From Rhea pennata (lineage: Eukaryota > Chordata > Aves > Rheiformes > Rheidae), in contig NC_084671.1 of the NCBI RefSeq assembly GCF_028389875.1, positions 3,121,501 through 3,185,500 on the forward strand: a DNA stretch of 64,000 bases, written 5' to 3'. Under the pieces are notes generated by a model. That model saw only the letters and a program-made list of their open reading frames with translations. It had not been told where the DNA came from and did not search any database. Below are positions 49,343 to 63,600 of this stretch, piece after piece. A program made the position numbers and the translations under genes. Each line of letters starts with the position of its first letter. Positions within the stretch are counted from its first letter, which is position 1.

Positions 49343-52300
49343 CCTGAGGCTTTTATTTGGTCTTCCCTTGTGGCAGGCTCCAAATAGCAGATAAAACAAG
49401 GCAAAGTGCAATAATAACATATCAGCCAAATCATTTAACAATTATGTAAATAATTTTAACTATCAGAAAAAGGATAGAGAATTGTGCTCCTCAGATACTG
49501 AAATACATATCCTCTGCAAATCATTATCCAAAACCGTTATTAAACTTTTCTCTAATTTTGTTACAGACAACTTCGTTCTACTGTTATTCAGACACTCTAT
49601 CCTGACTTATTTGAGGACTTACTCTGTCCCTCTTAATGCTAACGTAACTCTGGAATGAATCCATTGATTTATAGACTGACACTTCTGTAAATGCAAATAG
49701 AAGGCCAAGAGGATTCACATTTCCAGTCCATCACACATTTGGTTTAGTATGTTTTATTCAGCGAGCATCAGTGGGTAAGGAATGAAGGACAGGTTCTGCG
49801 GATCAGTAATACTTGATCAGGAAGAAATCTAGATGAGGCAGCAGTTAAGATTGTGCTGAGAGCCTGAATGGCAGCATTGCCTGGGGACAGTGTCTCAGCC
49901 TGTTTTTGTATCACATCTGTGCTACTCAATTTCCCTGTGTACAGCATGGCCCTTGGCCACAGCATTAGTTCAGCCTCAACAACTGCCTATTACCCTACTG
50001 ACAAGCAGAACCTTCAGGTTACTGTGGTACTTGCACTTTGATGTGTAAAAGCTTGTTTTCACAGGGAGGTAACATCAAACAAATAATGTGCATGCAAAGA
50101 ACAGTCATAGTCCAGCACAGCTCCCACTATGGACACTGATGCAAAAGTAAAAATGTCTTCACATGTGGATTAAAATAAACAAAATCTCTGCTCTACTTCT
50201 GGAGTAAAAACCTGCAGCAGGCACAAGGCCATTTCCTGCTCTTCTTCCTTAGTATCATCTTCCTGCACAACACAACCTTATATTACTGCCAACTGCTGTG
50301 CTACAGAAATTGTTCTGGTGAACTTTTAAGTTTGCATTCTTGCCAACATTCAACACCTGAGTGAAGCTGAGTTAAGGAAATTACTACAGTGCATGACTCA
50401 AGTATTTTGCATGCAGGTAAACATGCTTTGTGTCTGAGATTTCTAAAAAAATTCTTCCAGGAACTGAAAAATACTTAAGAGGGGAAACAGTAAGATAGGG
50501 CAATGGCATTTTCAGCCACATTTCTGCTTACTGTGCTCAGAAGAGCTTTAGAAGCTTCATAATTCATCAGCACTAACTCCTTCCTGCTGACCTTGGTAAT
50601 AACACATAGATGGGATTTTGCTTCTTTTAAGTGAGAAACATTAGACAACCCAAGACCTAGGAACCCAACAAACACCTTTTGAAGGTGACAGACTTCCTTT
50701 TACCTTTGGTACTTTCAGACAAGGCAATAAAACACTAATCAAGTGGTACTACAGGAGCGGCAGCGTTCCACCTGCATAAAATGCAACCAAAACTGCCTCC
50801 TCCCCAGCTCCAAACTCAAACTATATCCTTATAAGCACACTCCTTCAGCACCTTTTCAATAATATTTCTTAGCCTGTGTTTAGTGACCAACAGCATCAAC
50901 TTGAAAAACACCTATAATTCACAGCTGCATGAATTCGTCTGTAATTGAAGCAAACAGATCCGTGTCAGAATATATATCTGCATGAATTGTGGAACACCTA
51001 GACGATTCTGAAATAGCATTTATTCCTTCTTTCAAGTTATTAAGTACACAGATCTAGTGTATGATTGCCTATAACAATGTAGGAAGTAATTTTAAATGTG
51101 ATAATGTAAACTGTCAATCCTCCAGATCTTATCAGGAAAGAGGCTCCAAACCAAGTAACAGCACAGCAGCTGAAAACAAACTGTTTAGACTGATTTCATG
51201 CCTTAACTATTCCCTGAAAATTCTGGGCTGCTCCTAGCAAAAACATTTAAGAATAACCTTCCCATAACTTTGAGGACTGGCTGATTTATCACTCTCTCTC
51301 TACAACCTATCTGGACAAGGCAGAGAGAAAAGATACAGCTTCCTCCCTGTCTAACAAAACAGAGCAGCTTTGCAGGCCTCTTCCCTTCATCCACCTATTT
51401 TCCTATAACCCATAACTGCAGGTCGAATTAGCTTTTCAAGACATTGTGTGTTCTTCCCTCATCCAAAGTTTCTTTAGACTTTTTCATACATAATTGGCTT
51501 TTTTCTTCTTTGCTTACAACTTACTTGTTTATAAAACCCTTCCTTTCTGACTTACTCTGTTTAATATATTCTGCATTCTCACCCTCTTTCTCTGTCCGGA
51601 GTGGCACATTAGAGCCAAACTAGCCTTTAGATACCATTGACAGGCACTGCAAGAACAGAGAGAAGAAAATGTGTTTCTCTCCTTCCATCACAGGTCAACT
51701 GAGATATTTGGTCAAAAAAAGCTTTACCCATGTTTTTGCTGTAAGCATAGCAAAGTATCATTTTGAATGGAGCTGAATCCCAAACAAGCTCTCAAATTTG
51801 ATCAGCACTATGTTAAAAAAAAAAAAAAAAAAAAAGAGTTTAAAATAATTGTTCTATGAGGTGTCTATTTGACTCTTTTTTCAAGTTTCTCTGGCTTTGC
51901 TTTAGAGGCCCAGCCCCAGTTCCCACAAGATTTTTCAGGTTTGGAGCACAAACTAGAATCTTTGAGGGAACTTAAAAATTTGGAAATTCAGAAGCTTGTG
52001 AAAAGAGAACATTTCCTAAACAAAATAGCCAAGATATTATGGCTCTACAGAGAGCTTTACTCTCAAATCTTATTTTGCTCAGACTTGCTTGGTTTGCTCC
52101 AAGTCATTTCTAAAGCAGCTAAAAATAATAGCTGATCTTGGATTATATGTAATATAAGAAGGTGAATGCTGTCATAGTTATGACTGGTATGAGTGGAAAA
52201 CAGGTACTGCATGCAAGTGCATATCCTTTAAGAACTAACGAAAGGAGGCAGTGTTGCACCAGGCTGGTTATCAGTCTGAAAGGCGAAAAGAAAAATGAAA

Positions 52301-54039
52301 TGACACAGTCGCAACAGATACGAAGTAAAAATGGAGATTTGCATTTTTTGCAGAAACCCATTTAACCACTCTTTGTAGGCTACTCCATCCCTATGAACAA
52401 GGAGTTTTGAACATAGCAAACTAATGATACAGCAGAATACCCATCAAATGTGGGGGACAGCAAACCCACTCCTAATTTTTGGAGGGAAGGACCCAACAAA
52501 TACTGTTTGTTCAGGCAGTGAAGATCTAAAGAACATTGTATTCATTGAGCAAGACAAGGCTCTCTTTGAAGTTGCAACATGCCCCTGTGCCAGTTTGGCC
52601 TGAAGTATAGTAGAGACTGGGTTATGTCAATGTTAGACTAGAGTAGATGCACAGATGAACAGAAAAGGTGGTGTCCAAAGCAACCCGCTGACATCCTAAG
52701 GGCTTCACCTATGTGTATACACACACAAGACGCAATCTGAGTTGTGGAAACAGAAGTGAGTACTCCTACTAATACAGTACTAATTTTGTCATCTCATTTA
52801 AAGCTCAGTGAATTGTTATTTAAATTCTTCCACAAAGGGCAAATTAACAGCAGCATACTCTGCTAAAGGGCACAGAGACAGGCAAGGCTACAAGCTGCCC
52901 GCTGCACTGCAGGCCAGCCTGCGTGGCTCTGCGTGATGGGCTGGGCTCTTCCGGCAGGTGCCGGGTCTGGGAATGCAGCTTCATTCAGCTCTATGCCAAG
53001 AATGTGACCTGACTTGAGGTATGGAACTACTACACATGCTTAAAAGCCCAATAAAAGTAGGATCAGCCGAACACAATGTGGAAGAATGAATGCTTTGCCC
53101 CACTACCAGACAACTAGAGCACTTGAATTTCTTGGTGCCATTTACTAGGTAGCACGGCCCGCCACATTCTTGGCACAAAGCTGGCTGGTCAAGTAATCCC
53201 CTGGGCCTGAGCTGCTCAAGGCATCCTTTCTCCACATCTCCTGTTGCTGCCTGATGAACAACAGACATGTCCTGTGCAGAGCTTCCCTGGACTTCTCTTC
53301 CCAAGCCTCACCATCAAGAGCTCATTCCAAGAACTGTGCAGAAGTGCTCTCACAGCATAGTTACTTGTAGCAATACTCATGATATTCCTAAGCAGAACAT
53401 AAACTTCCAGAATCCTAAAGCATTCATAATTACATGGTCCAAAGAGTACCATGTGTACTGATTAAGTGAAATACTGGCATTTATGACAGGGATTTTCCAC
53501 TATGCTATCCCAACTCTACTTATACAACAGGGAAGCACTCCTGCACCTCATTTACACTGAAGGGTTACAGGAAGTGACCAACAGAAACAGGCAGATGGCG
53601 AGCTGGGCAGACACACTTGTATGAGCACCCCCTTCCTTCCTCCACCACTCCCCGCCTATTTCAGCCCTTTTTATGGTTTGACTTTTCTTTAGGGAGTCTC
53701 TGCTAATGCCAACCACCTTCCCAAGCACTGTGCCAGTTACATCATCTGGAAATCTGGAAAATGCAAGTGAACAGCAACAAGTACACCAGACCACACTCAA
53801 AACTGCAGGTTCTTCTGTAACATGACCAACCACCAGCTGCCTCGAGGAAGGTGCACAAGGCAGTCCTGGAGGTTATACTGCTGCCTCCCTCACTCCAAGG
53901 CCTTTGCTACTGCACTCCCTACGAGGCTGTTTGCAAACTGCCCAGCGCAGAGACAGCACTGAGAACTGAGCTGTCGTTTGACTGGCTCGCTGAATCTGGT
54001 TTCTGCAAAAGCTTTAGGCCAGCTCTTCTGTGGATGCCA

Positions 54040-54580
54040 CGACATCCCCTGCAGAGCCGGCAAGGGCACGGACTCCGCGGACGGTCCCGCCTCTCACCGC
54101 GGGCTGCAGCGCGCCAAGGGCGCGGGGACGGGGGCGCCCCGCACCGCCGCCGGCTCGCCCCAGCCCCTCTGCGGCAGGGCAGGGCCGGCCCGCCCGGCGC
54201 TTCCCCGCCACCCGCGGCGCCGCGGCTCAGGCGGCGGCTCCCGCGGCCCGGCGCATCCCGGCCGCTCTCACCTCCGCGCCGCTCCGCGCCCGCGCCGCGC
54301 CCGCCGCTCCCCAGCCCGGCCCGGCCGGCGCCGCCGCGCTTAAATCGCTGCCGCAGCGCGGCCCGGCCGCCCGCCGGGGGTGGCCGCCGCCCGGCCCTCC
54401 GCGCCGCCCCGCCCCGCCCCGCGCAGCGCAGCGCCCCGCGCAGCGCCGCCTCCCCTCGCCGGGCTTCCCTGCGCCGGCCGCGGTGCCCGCCGCGCTGCGC
54501 AACGCCTCGCCGCGCCGCGGAGGCGAAGCAGGAGCAGAGCCGGGCTGTGGGGCGGCCGCCGGCAGCCTCGCACGCAGCGT
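54040..54580 (-). promoter_or_regulatory. SPTSSB: CpG island, likely SPTSSB promoter
   Basis: A sharp-edged block of very high GC with dense CpG and many GC boxes (CCGCCCCGCCCC near 54405). It is the only such island upstream of SPTSSB, which lacks a promoter-like sequence at its coding exon. A TATA-like ATAATAAAA lies just outside the island at about 54590 (minus strand). The large plus-strand frame across the island (272 codons) is Ala/Arg/Pro-rich by composition and is not a gene. It could also start a plus-strand transcript. Confidence 0.6.
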
Positions 54581-54628
54581 GTTTAATGTTTTATTATGAG
54601 TCTATAGGGCGGCGTTTATTAGAGAGAC

Positions 54629-54637
54629 TTGCGCAAT
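54629..54637. promoter_or_regulatory. C/EBP-type palindrome beside the CpG island
   Basis: TTGCGCAAT contains the perfect C/EBP palindrome TTGCGCAA. It lies about 50 bases upstream of the island edge on the SPTSSB strand. Confidence 0.4.
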
Positions 54638-54639
54638 CA

Positions 54640-57600
54640 TCGGCTTTATTTTCCCACTGTCAGGAGTAGGAATTCTCCAGGAAAACAGGTGCTGCTTGTC
54701 CCAGGCATCCTCTGTATGTTCAGCACCACTACCTACGTGTGTTTGGTTATTGATAATGGTTTGTATCGTAAGTGTAGGTTTTTTTTCCCTCCCCAAACAG
54801 CCTGGTTCATGTGAAATTTCAAAACTCCTTCCTAGCTGTGGTGCTGGACAGCCTAACAACACAATGAGCACACTTAACCGGTTGTTAACACTTGAAAATC
54901 AGATTGTCTAGTTCAGTGTCTGTGTTTGGATTAGGGACCAAATACTGTCTGGAATCATGGACCTAAATGTTTCTTCTTAGAAGAACAAAAATACATACTT
55001 TCAATATGTTTCAGCTCATCACTATGGGAAACTCACTGAGATGAAGCCTTGTGAAGCTCAGAACACATCATCTACCCACAATATTTAGACTAAACAAGGT
55101 GCTCAGAAATATGCTTAAGACTGCTTTCAATAAGGGCCTGAATTTGGTGGAAATTTGGCAGAATTTAGATGCCAAAAACTCAAGTCTGTTCAGCTTTCAT
55201 CTAGCCCTCCAGCCAGCTTAAGCCCTCTTGTACTTTACTTTTTAGTTTAAAATTCACAGCATCATTAGAACAGTACTGTGGCCATAATGCTCCCCAGGAT
55301 GCCATCAGCTGCAGAAACTCCTTCATGTGGTCATTTGGTGCTCTGCTCTGTTTTTGGGGATGTTTTCTCAAGAATTCAAGCTGCATGTAGGGATTCCTAG
55401 GAATACCAGCTGTGACCTGGCAGCTCTTCAGCTGGAGACTCTAAGGGGGAAAGACCTGAGTGTTGTACTGGACTGCAGGATGGCTGCGAGCCACCAATAT
55501 TGGGAAATGGTGACATATCAGATTAGGTGTTTCCAGAAAAGAAAGAAAGATAATAATGGGCAAGGTACTTAAAAGACTCTATCTGAAATACTGTGAAAGA
55601 TGACGTGAACCTGCCAACCTTGAGGCTTACATTTCCTTCCTTTTTCAGCCCCCAATGATGGAAAAAGTAACGATAAATGTTTTGCTCATTTTGCTCTTTT
55701 CCCCTCCAGTAGTAGGAGAAATCTTACACCCTAAGCAAAACAATAGTAGAGACCTGATCTTGGCAGGATGCTTCTATTTCCAGGCTTTGAAATTGTTAGT
55801 ATGTGACACTAAGAAGGTGATAAATGAGTGGCATTAAGAACACGTGGGTTTTATTTTGCATTCTTTCATTTACAATTATGCTTTTTGTTGCTGGCCTATG
55901 GCTGAGATGTGGCATCTCTGGCTCCGGGACCAGCTGGGTAGTGTTGCCTGAGAACAGGCATCTCTGGATCGCTCTTTGTGCCCTCTCTGAAATGAGTTTC
56001 AATGATGCAGCGTCTGCACCTGCAACCTCACATTAGTACCGTAGTGGAAGAAACGACTTGTGGAGGATGAGAAAATTCCTTGCAGTGTAGGTGCGCATGA
56101 GCCGGCACCCAGTTTGCACAGACACCTCAGTGAATCTTGCAGGCTCTGCTGGTGTTGAGCAGGGTCTAACAGGCTATGTTAAACATCTATGCTTTTTCTC
56201 AGGGCAAGGGTGCTCTAAACACTGCCACATGGGGCTCCTGCACGCCGTTTTGGTAGCCTAGGTCTGAATTTCTCCAGCCCTAGAGACAGGTGGCTTTTCT
56301 ACACCACCCAGGGAAGCCTTAGGAATGACAGGGACTACACAAACACTAATGTGTGAAAATTCCTGAGTGTGATCACCCTTCAAAGGCAAAACCCCTTGAC
56401 TTCAGTCTCCCACTTCTGAGCCTTGCTGTGGGCTCATGGCACTGGAGTGAGGGTCACCTCTGGCAGAGTCAGGGCTGGGGCTGGCTTGAGGCATTGCTCC
56501 TCTGCCAGCATGGTGCCTGCCAGAAGTGGGTGTCTGAGCCAGCTTTTCGGTTGTGTGAGGGTGAGCGCTGCTGCTGTCGGTCCCCTGATTAACAATCCCC
56601 CTGCTGATGTGTAGTCGAGTGAGTCACATGCCTATCCATAATCTGTCCCTGCGTAAGGCGTTCAGTAGAGAGCTATGAGTGAGTGATTAAAGATGCTTAT
56701 AAAGAAATAGTGTCGTGCTTTACTGTAATGCCATAGTATGTTTAAAGCTTTAATTTCAATAAGTTACAATCAGAAATCATGAGACTTTGTCTTTCAGTAC
56801 AGGTGGAGAAAGTTAGGGAGATGGCATTCCCAAACACAGTCATATGAAAGTCATGTGGTTGTGATCCAGTCAAGCCTGGGTAAACATTTGGTTGCTGTTC
56901 TGGCACGGACTGGTGTCTTCTGAAACACAGAAGGCCATAAAAGGCCTCAGAAAGGAATGCAAACTGTTTCAAAGGCCAGGTATAACTGCTGTTATTAAAA
57001 TTGTTCTTGTAATATTTGAATACATTTTAATGATGCTTTAAAAATGCTTTTCCCTCATTTAATGTCTTTAAGAGGCACTTACACAAACATAGTAGCATAG
57101 GCAGCAATGGAGCAATCAGGATATGAGCTGTATTTTTTACATAGCTTCTTTCATTGCTAGCCTGTACAATAAGAACATTGTCTCTTTCTTCTGCTGCTAT
57201 TTTTATGACCTTAACTGCAGAACTGTTGCTTGCTTAGTCTTTGATCCTAAAAATATTTATGCAGAGGCTTGATTTTAAACTTACAAATAGGTCCATCCCA
57301 TTTAAGCTTTAAGCAGGGAATAGACGTTTCATTGATTTCAGAGAGCACTGAAAGAGTTCAAATGATGAATGTGCGTATAGCTTAGCTTGAGAAAATAGCT
57401 GGTATGCCTGCAGAGATGCCTGAGTGGATGTTCCTTGAACTACTAAGAGGTTCTTTGCAAGTGATAATGGCTGGGGTGTATCACACCAATCCCTTTAAAA
57501 TACTCACAAAAGTATTACCAAACAAACATTGGTGCACTTGCTGTATGGCTCTATCTGTTGGTATGGTAGTCTACAAAGACCAGTTTATGAATAACTTTCC

Positions 57601-60600
57601 CACAGGTTCATTATCATGTCAATAATCTATTACAGTCTTACTTCACTCAATCTTGCTGATGTTTATAATAAGTGCACTTGCCAATTTATAGAAAACAAAG
57701 GTTCGGTGTAAATGAATGCTTTGCACTGATTTAAATATTGGCTTATTGAATGGAAAAGGATTTGCCTTACAAGGAATTAACAATTTGCTAATACTCAAGT
57801 GCTGTTTACTGTAGGACTAGACATGGCTGTAGCTGGCCACGCCAAGCAATGCTGGCATTTCTGAAGGAGGGAGGTAACTCGCAGAGGAGGATGGTCAGGA
57901 TTGCCTCCTGATTAAATTCAGGATTAATAACTGTTGTATGAGAAGTAGGACAGAATTTAATGTAAAGGTTGTGGTTTGATTGGTCAGTGTGTTGTTGCTG
58001 AGAGAAGGAAGCTTTATTTCCTTACACCTGCTATTTCTCCTTGAGCTGGCTGCTCAGGTTGGTCTTCTCCTGTGTGCTGATCCTGCTCAGTTGGTCACTG
58101 ATCCCAGAGAAGCCCACTGGTTTCTAACTTGGAAGCAATGGAAAGAAAAGCAATGAAACAGAAATGAAAAGAAAGATTAAAAAGCAGATGAAATGTTGTC
58201 TTTTCCATAAGTCCAGCTGGAGCAGCCAGGATTTGAAAAGGAAAGAAAAACTTCATGTGTCATGAAAAAAAAAGACCCAAAAGGGCATCTAAAAATCTTG
58301 TCGGCAGTGCTGTGGTGAGTCAGGAGGTAGGTGCTGCCAGTGCCAGGCTGGGGCACTCCCTCGCCCTTGCGTGGCCTCCTCTCTGCTGCAGCTGTGATGG
58401 CTTGTAGCTGAGAAATGGGTCAGTTTGCTCATCCAGGCTGAGAAGGTCCCTCTGACCCATGTCCCTTCTTCATCCAACACAGACCACGCTAACAAGTGGC
58501 CTCAGGCTGTCGCCATCCCTCCTGCACCATTGGGAGCCACCAGCCCTGGGTGCTGCTCCCCCATGGTGCCCTTTTGCTACTGAACAAGCTCTTGAGCCAG
58601 GGTGGCTTTGCTCACTGCTCCTCCTCTCCAGCCTGGGCAAAAGAGCCTAATGCCCTTGTGATACCTTAATAACAGGCCTATAAAATAAAAGGTTAATGAC
58701 ATGAATAACCTAGGCTTGGCTGCTAGGTTCCTTGGGATGGGCTGTCATCCCCATCCTCCAGATCTGTTTGGGCCCCAGACTCAAAGCCCCCAGAGTCTTG
58801 TATTTGTCATGGTAAAAGTCATGGCAAAGTTGTTATTTTTATAAAGTATATAAAAATAACTCTGTTTCTTCTCCCTGAAGGCTAGTGCTCTGGAAGATTG
58901 TTTTCTTCATTGCTTTACCACTGGGGATTTGTGTTAATTATTACTGGGGATTTGAGTGTTGGCTTTGGTTCCTGCAGGAAACATTCAGGAGATTACCCCC
59001 TTGAGACAGGAATAAAATTGCTAACCTGCTGTAAAGACTGACATAACATCTATAAAGTGAAAACTATAGTCTTTGAATATTTCATGAGTCTCTAGGCTCT
59101 GTCACACCCAGTAATAGAAATACTTGCCAACAAGCAAGTTTACTAAGCCTGGTCAGCAAGTGGCTGAATTGCATGCCATGACAGAATGGCTGTTGTCAAT
59201 GTGCATTTTAATCCTGATCTGATTTGGCTAGTTATTTTGCTTGTGTGGGCAGGCTTTGTCCTCTCAGGAAGGTAAACTGCCTGGCTTGAGACTACTTGTT
59301 AAGGTTTAGCGCAACTCTTTGAGGGCACAAAGGGAAGTTCTAAAAATAAAGACTTTAATTTGTTAGCTGTCTATATTTGTGCAATAATCAATGTGTGCAT
59401 TTGATATTTGCAAACTTTGAATGCCAAATATTTACTAAGGCATTTGAGAGTGCCTAGCTGATGATTTCAGTAATACCACTATATAGTCTGCACCTGTGTG
59501 CTGCAGATGGCTAACTTCTGACTTACATTCAGGGTCTGAAAATTCACTTGTCTGCTGTGCAGTGTTATTTTGGACAAGCGTGTTTTAACTTTGAATGCAA
59601 GGGCAAACTAACTGCAGGTACTCTGCAGGCCTGTTTGCCTGACCAGACAGCAGGTCTGAACTCTTTTGGTTTTGCAGTAGTGGGATATCTGGATACATGC
59701 TTTCAGCCTTTTCTACATGGTCAGGCTTGCTCAATTAATGGAAGGGAAATGCCTGAAGTAATCGTAAGGCTTGGCTTGTTTGAGTTTATGAAATATTTCT
59801 GTAAAGCATCCCTAACCTGGGATGTCAGGCAGAGATGATGTTCTGGCTAAACCTTTGATTATTGCCCTAATCTGTACAAATGACTCCTGTGGCCCTGCTG
59901 AAAGTCACAGTCTGGTCTCCAAGAAAAACTGCATTTAAAGTCAATCTGACAAATAAGAGGGAAAAAACATGTAATTATAGGGCAGAAGGGCTAAAGCAGT
60001 AACTTTTGTGGAGTGTGTGGCAAGCATTTGTGGGCGATTACCTCTACACCTCGTTCAGCTGCAGCCAGAAAACCACATTTGTTTGCAGCCTCCGTTCTGG
60101 GGACTACTATTAGTGCAAAGGTGCTGTGAGGCACGGAAGACTGCACTGGGCACTAGCCAGGCTCTGGCTGGTGGGAGTGGAGGCAGCAGTGACTGCGTCT
60201 GTGCGTTTGCCCTTTCTGTGAGCCTGCCTGGGGTGCAATTTCTTTGGACTTGGTGCAGGAGAAGATCCATGGCTGAGTGTCAGAAATGATACTGCGCAGG
60301 AAACTGTTGGCCTGTAACACAGCTAAATCATGATTCACTGCAGGTAGCCTATTGCTTGGTCTCTTAAGTGTATCATTCATAACTAGTATTCTGGATAGAG
60401 AGGTAATTCTGCCTATACTCCGGCTGGAGGAGAGGGGCTGGGTGAAATTCAGCAGTCAGGTGTAGCAAGAAATTACGAGGTAAAGGACTAATCAACTTTG
60501 AGTACAAGGGTTGGGCAGCATTTATAACTGTGCATGAGTCAGATCCCTGTGTACGATTACATCATTTTCTTTCTGCTCTTGCTGTGTCCATGCTCCCATA

Positions 60601-63600
60601 TTAAATTGCTACAGCCAGTTTAATAGTCTGTGTAAGTGTGTCATCTTGTATTACGATTTTAATCTTTTTAATGACCTAATTCTAAGAGCTGAATGAGTCC
60701 ATATCTACCTCTTTATTCAGATATCAGATATGAATATTTGTGCTTTTAGATTAAAAAATCCTCTTTCTGTATTTGTGCAAAATTTATTGTTTCCATAGAT
60801 ATTCCTACTTGCTAGAAAACTTACTCATTGGAACATTTGTAGAAGACAAACAGAAGAGGACTAGGAGTGGGTGTGAATAAAATCAATGAAGTTTTTGAAT
60901 TAATGTTCACAGCTAGATTGAATTATTGCAGAAATCTTTCTTGTTCCTAGCAGAGTGGCTCATCTGCAAGATCTTGATTTCTCTTAGGCAGATCTGCTAA
61001 AGCTGCAGCCATGAGCCTCCATAAAGCTAAGTCATAAGCCACTCCTCTCCCCACATCTGCTGGATGACTTGTACGACTGCCTTACTTCATCTGGTGGGTG
61101 GGCAGCAGCCTGTGGCGGTGAATAAGTGACCTGCCCCTACAAGTGGCTCTGTTCCGAGGCTTCGTAAATGCGGAGTTGCACTAGAGAGCCAGTGCTTTAA
61201 ATTGCTAGGAACAGTCTCCTGTTGAAGAGCAGCGCCAGCTGGTTTGGCAGTTCCTCCGGGTTGCACCCAGTCATCGGTGGAGAAGGTTTACACCTTTGTT
61301 TTAACATCATCCAATTCCATCCACCATCTCTTTCATCTCTTCATACTATTTCACAATATTGTAAGAGTACAGCTGACTCACTCTGATACTAGTTTTCTGT
61401 GGGAATTTTTCTTAGAATGAGCAGTTTTCTTACTATTTTTTTTTTGTCTCCTATATACTTAGACCATACAGATTCAGCCTTTGTTTCTGCTCTCGACAGA
61501 AACAAATTTGAAAAGTCTCTCCTCTGATTACTGGCGTGTGCCTCATATGTCATGATTTGTTTATTAATCATATATACTTGAAAAATTTGATTTTAGCTTA
61601 GTTGCTGTTGGTGAGTTATTCCCACAGAAATGTTTGTTATTTGCTGTTGTGCTTGGCCTGAACAGAGCAGGATGCTCAGGATGCACGGCATGATGTGCTG
61701 ATCTGTAACCTGATGCGGGCTTAGGGCTGGATGCTTGGGCTCTCTCTTTGGATGGCGTGGGCTGTAAAACCCTCCCGGGCAGGGTCGTTCAAACCGCTTG
61801 GGGTGTCCTGTTGTGCCCAGCCTCTAAGTGAAACTGCGGTTCTGCACAATTTCTGAATCTTCTAGCGCCATCCTTCTCCATCCCACGTTCTGCCCTTGTA
61901 ATCCCTGTTTCCTCACAGCTGCACCTGCCACTGTGGAAATCCCCTTCGTTGTCTTTCAGTTCTATTCATAAAATATGCTACATTTCACCACAAGGTTTTG
62001 CCATATGGCACAGCTTCTCACTGCACTTGAAAACGCAAATGGGCTCTTTGCAAACAACAGCTAGTGCCTTAGAAATCCTTCCCAGAGGCACATTTTGCTC
62101 TCTTTTTCCCTTTCCAGAGCCTGCTCTGATAGTTACTCTCATTCTGCCCCAATCAGGAGATCTACAGAATTTAGTGATGAACATTATCCTTATGTTATTC
62201 TTTCAGAGACTACTGCCTCTGCTGCTTCTGGATGAGGTGCAGAGATTTGTGTCATGGTTCCTCATGGGGGATCTTGAGGGGAAATTGGGAAAATTGTCTG
62301 GGAAAAAAGGATGGGTGGCTGTTTGGGTGGGAGTGGAAACCAGCAGAACATGAGATACCCATCCTCATGAAAATCTGATCTGAAATTTAACACTGAACTT
62401 TTAATAATCAATGAGAGTGTCCTTGATTTCCATCCTGTGCCTTTCAGGCATCCTGGTGTGTATCAGCTTCTGACAAACGTGCTTTTTTTGCTGATTCCAA
62501 AATATTTCATTTGAAAAATCTCAACACTTGCAGATATCTGCTCAGCTCAGTGCTAGTACACAGGAATTAGCATTGTCGTGTCCTGGAGCATGGGCAGTTT
62601 GGGTTGCTTACAATTGTAAATACTATAAACTCCTGACAAGTTGCAAGCCCAACACACATCACAATTTTTTTCAAGATTTTTTTGTTGCTTCAAGATTTTA
62701 TGGTTGCAGCATGTAAAAAGCCTGCCTGCTGACAGACTCTTTAAACACCATGAATTTAAGTGGTGTAATCTTGCTTTATTACAAAATATGTACTTGTCAG
62801 AGCAAAGAAGAGTTTGGGCTAAAGGAAAGGAAATATTTCCATTTCCTTCCAGTTCCAAGGGATGTTACAACCTACAATAACCTGCAAAGGAGTCAGTGTC
62901 ACTGGCTGTCAACATTACGCCACAGAGGAGCAGCACAAGAATCTCTGAATTAAATTTGATGTTGTGAAGATCTGTAAATCCGTTGTCTCATAAGATAGCT
63001 ATTAGTTTGGATAGTTTCACACTGACTGGATTTCGTTGCATTAAAATGTCTAATGATTATGGTGTTTGTTGTGGAGTAGTAAGCTTAGGACTAAAGCTTT
63101 CTCTACTGCAAAGTGCTTTGCGTTGGACAGCCGTGTCCGACAGCGAGACATTGCCATCTCTTGGGCAGGTGCTGCCTGACCAGCCCTGGGCACAAAGCAG
63201 CTGAAAGACAGCACCTGCATATAGATTTTCTTTTAAAATCTCTAATAATTCAAAGCAAGTCCAGGTTTTAAGAGGAGTTAATGAATAGAGGCAAGGAGAA
63301 GAGCCTTAAGAGTGTGACTGTGTGTTACAGCCCTTCTGTGTGTGTGGGGGGGGATTGTTCAGTATTCTTGGGAATATGAGGTTGGAGAGGGCCGACTCTT
63401 GTTGAGTCCAGTATCCTGATATTTTAGTCAACGCTATTCGTATGTTTACTAAGTTCCATCTTAACACTAGTTAGAGTACAATCCGGCTCAGAAACACAGT
63501 TTGTTATCTCTTTGTGTAAACTTGATCATACTTACCAATTAGATATTTCTTAAATATTCCAAGCCAGTCTCAAATTATGAGACCGTTTCTGAGGCGAAAG

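Larger units (their letters stand above)
45124..54039 (-). other. Inferred SPTSSB upstream intron(s), non-coding
   Basis: If the CpG island at 54 kb is the SPTSSB promoter, this stretch is intronic and may contain further non-coding exons that cannot be recognised without transcripts. Coding frames here are short and without domains. It contains C tracts near 46.3 kb, a 20-bp tandem duplication at 49.3 kb and an A21 run at 51815-51835. Confidence 0.45.

Noticed and set aside
53851-54669. 272-codon plus-strand frame
   Set aside because: It crosses a CpG island where stop codons are rare; the translation is low-complexity Ala/Arg/Pro/Gly, and long frames exist on several other frames at the same place.
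61949-62353. 134-codon plus-strand frame
   Set aside because: No domain, mixed composition and an unremarkable start context; chance frame.
63375-63490. Possible retrotransposon-like text around GAGGTTGGAGAGGG
   Set aside because: Only a short resemblance to the CR1 3' region, without the following consensus words or an octamer tail.
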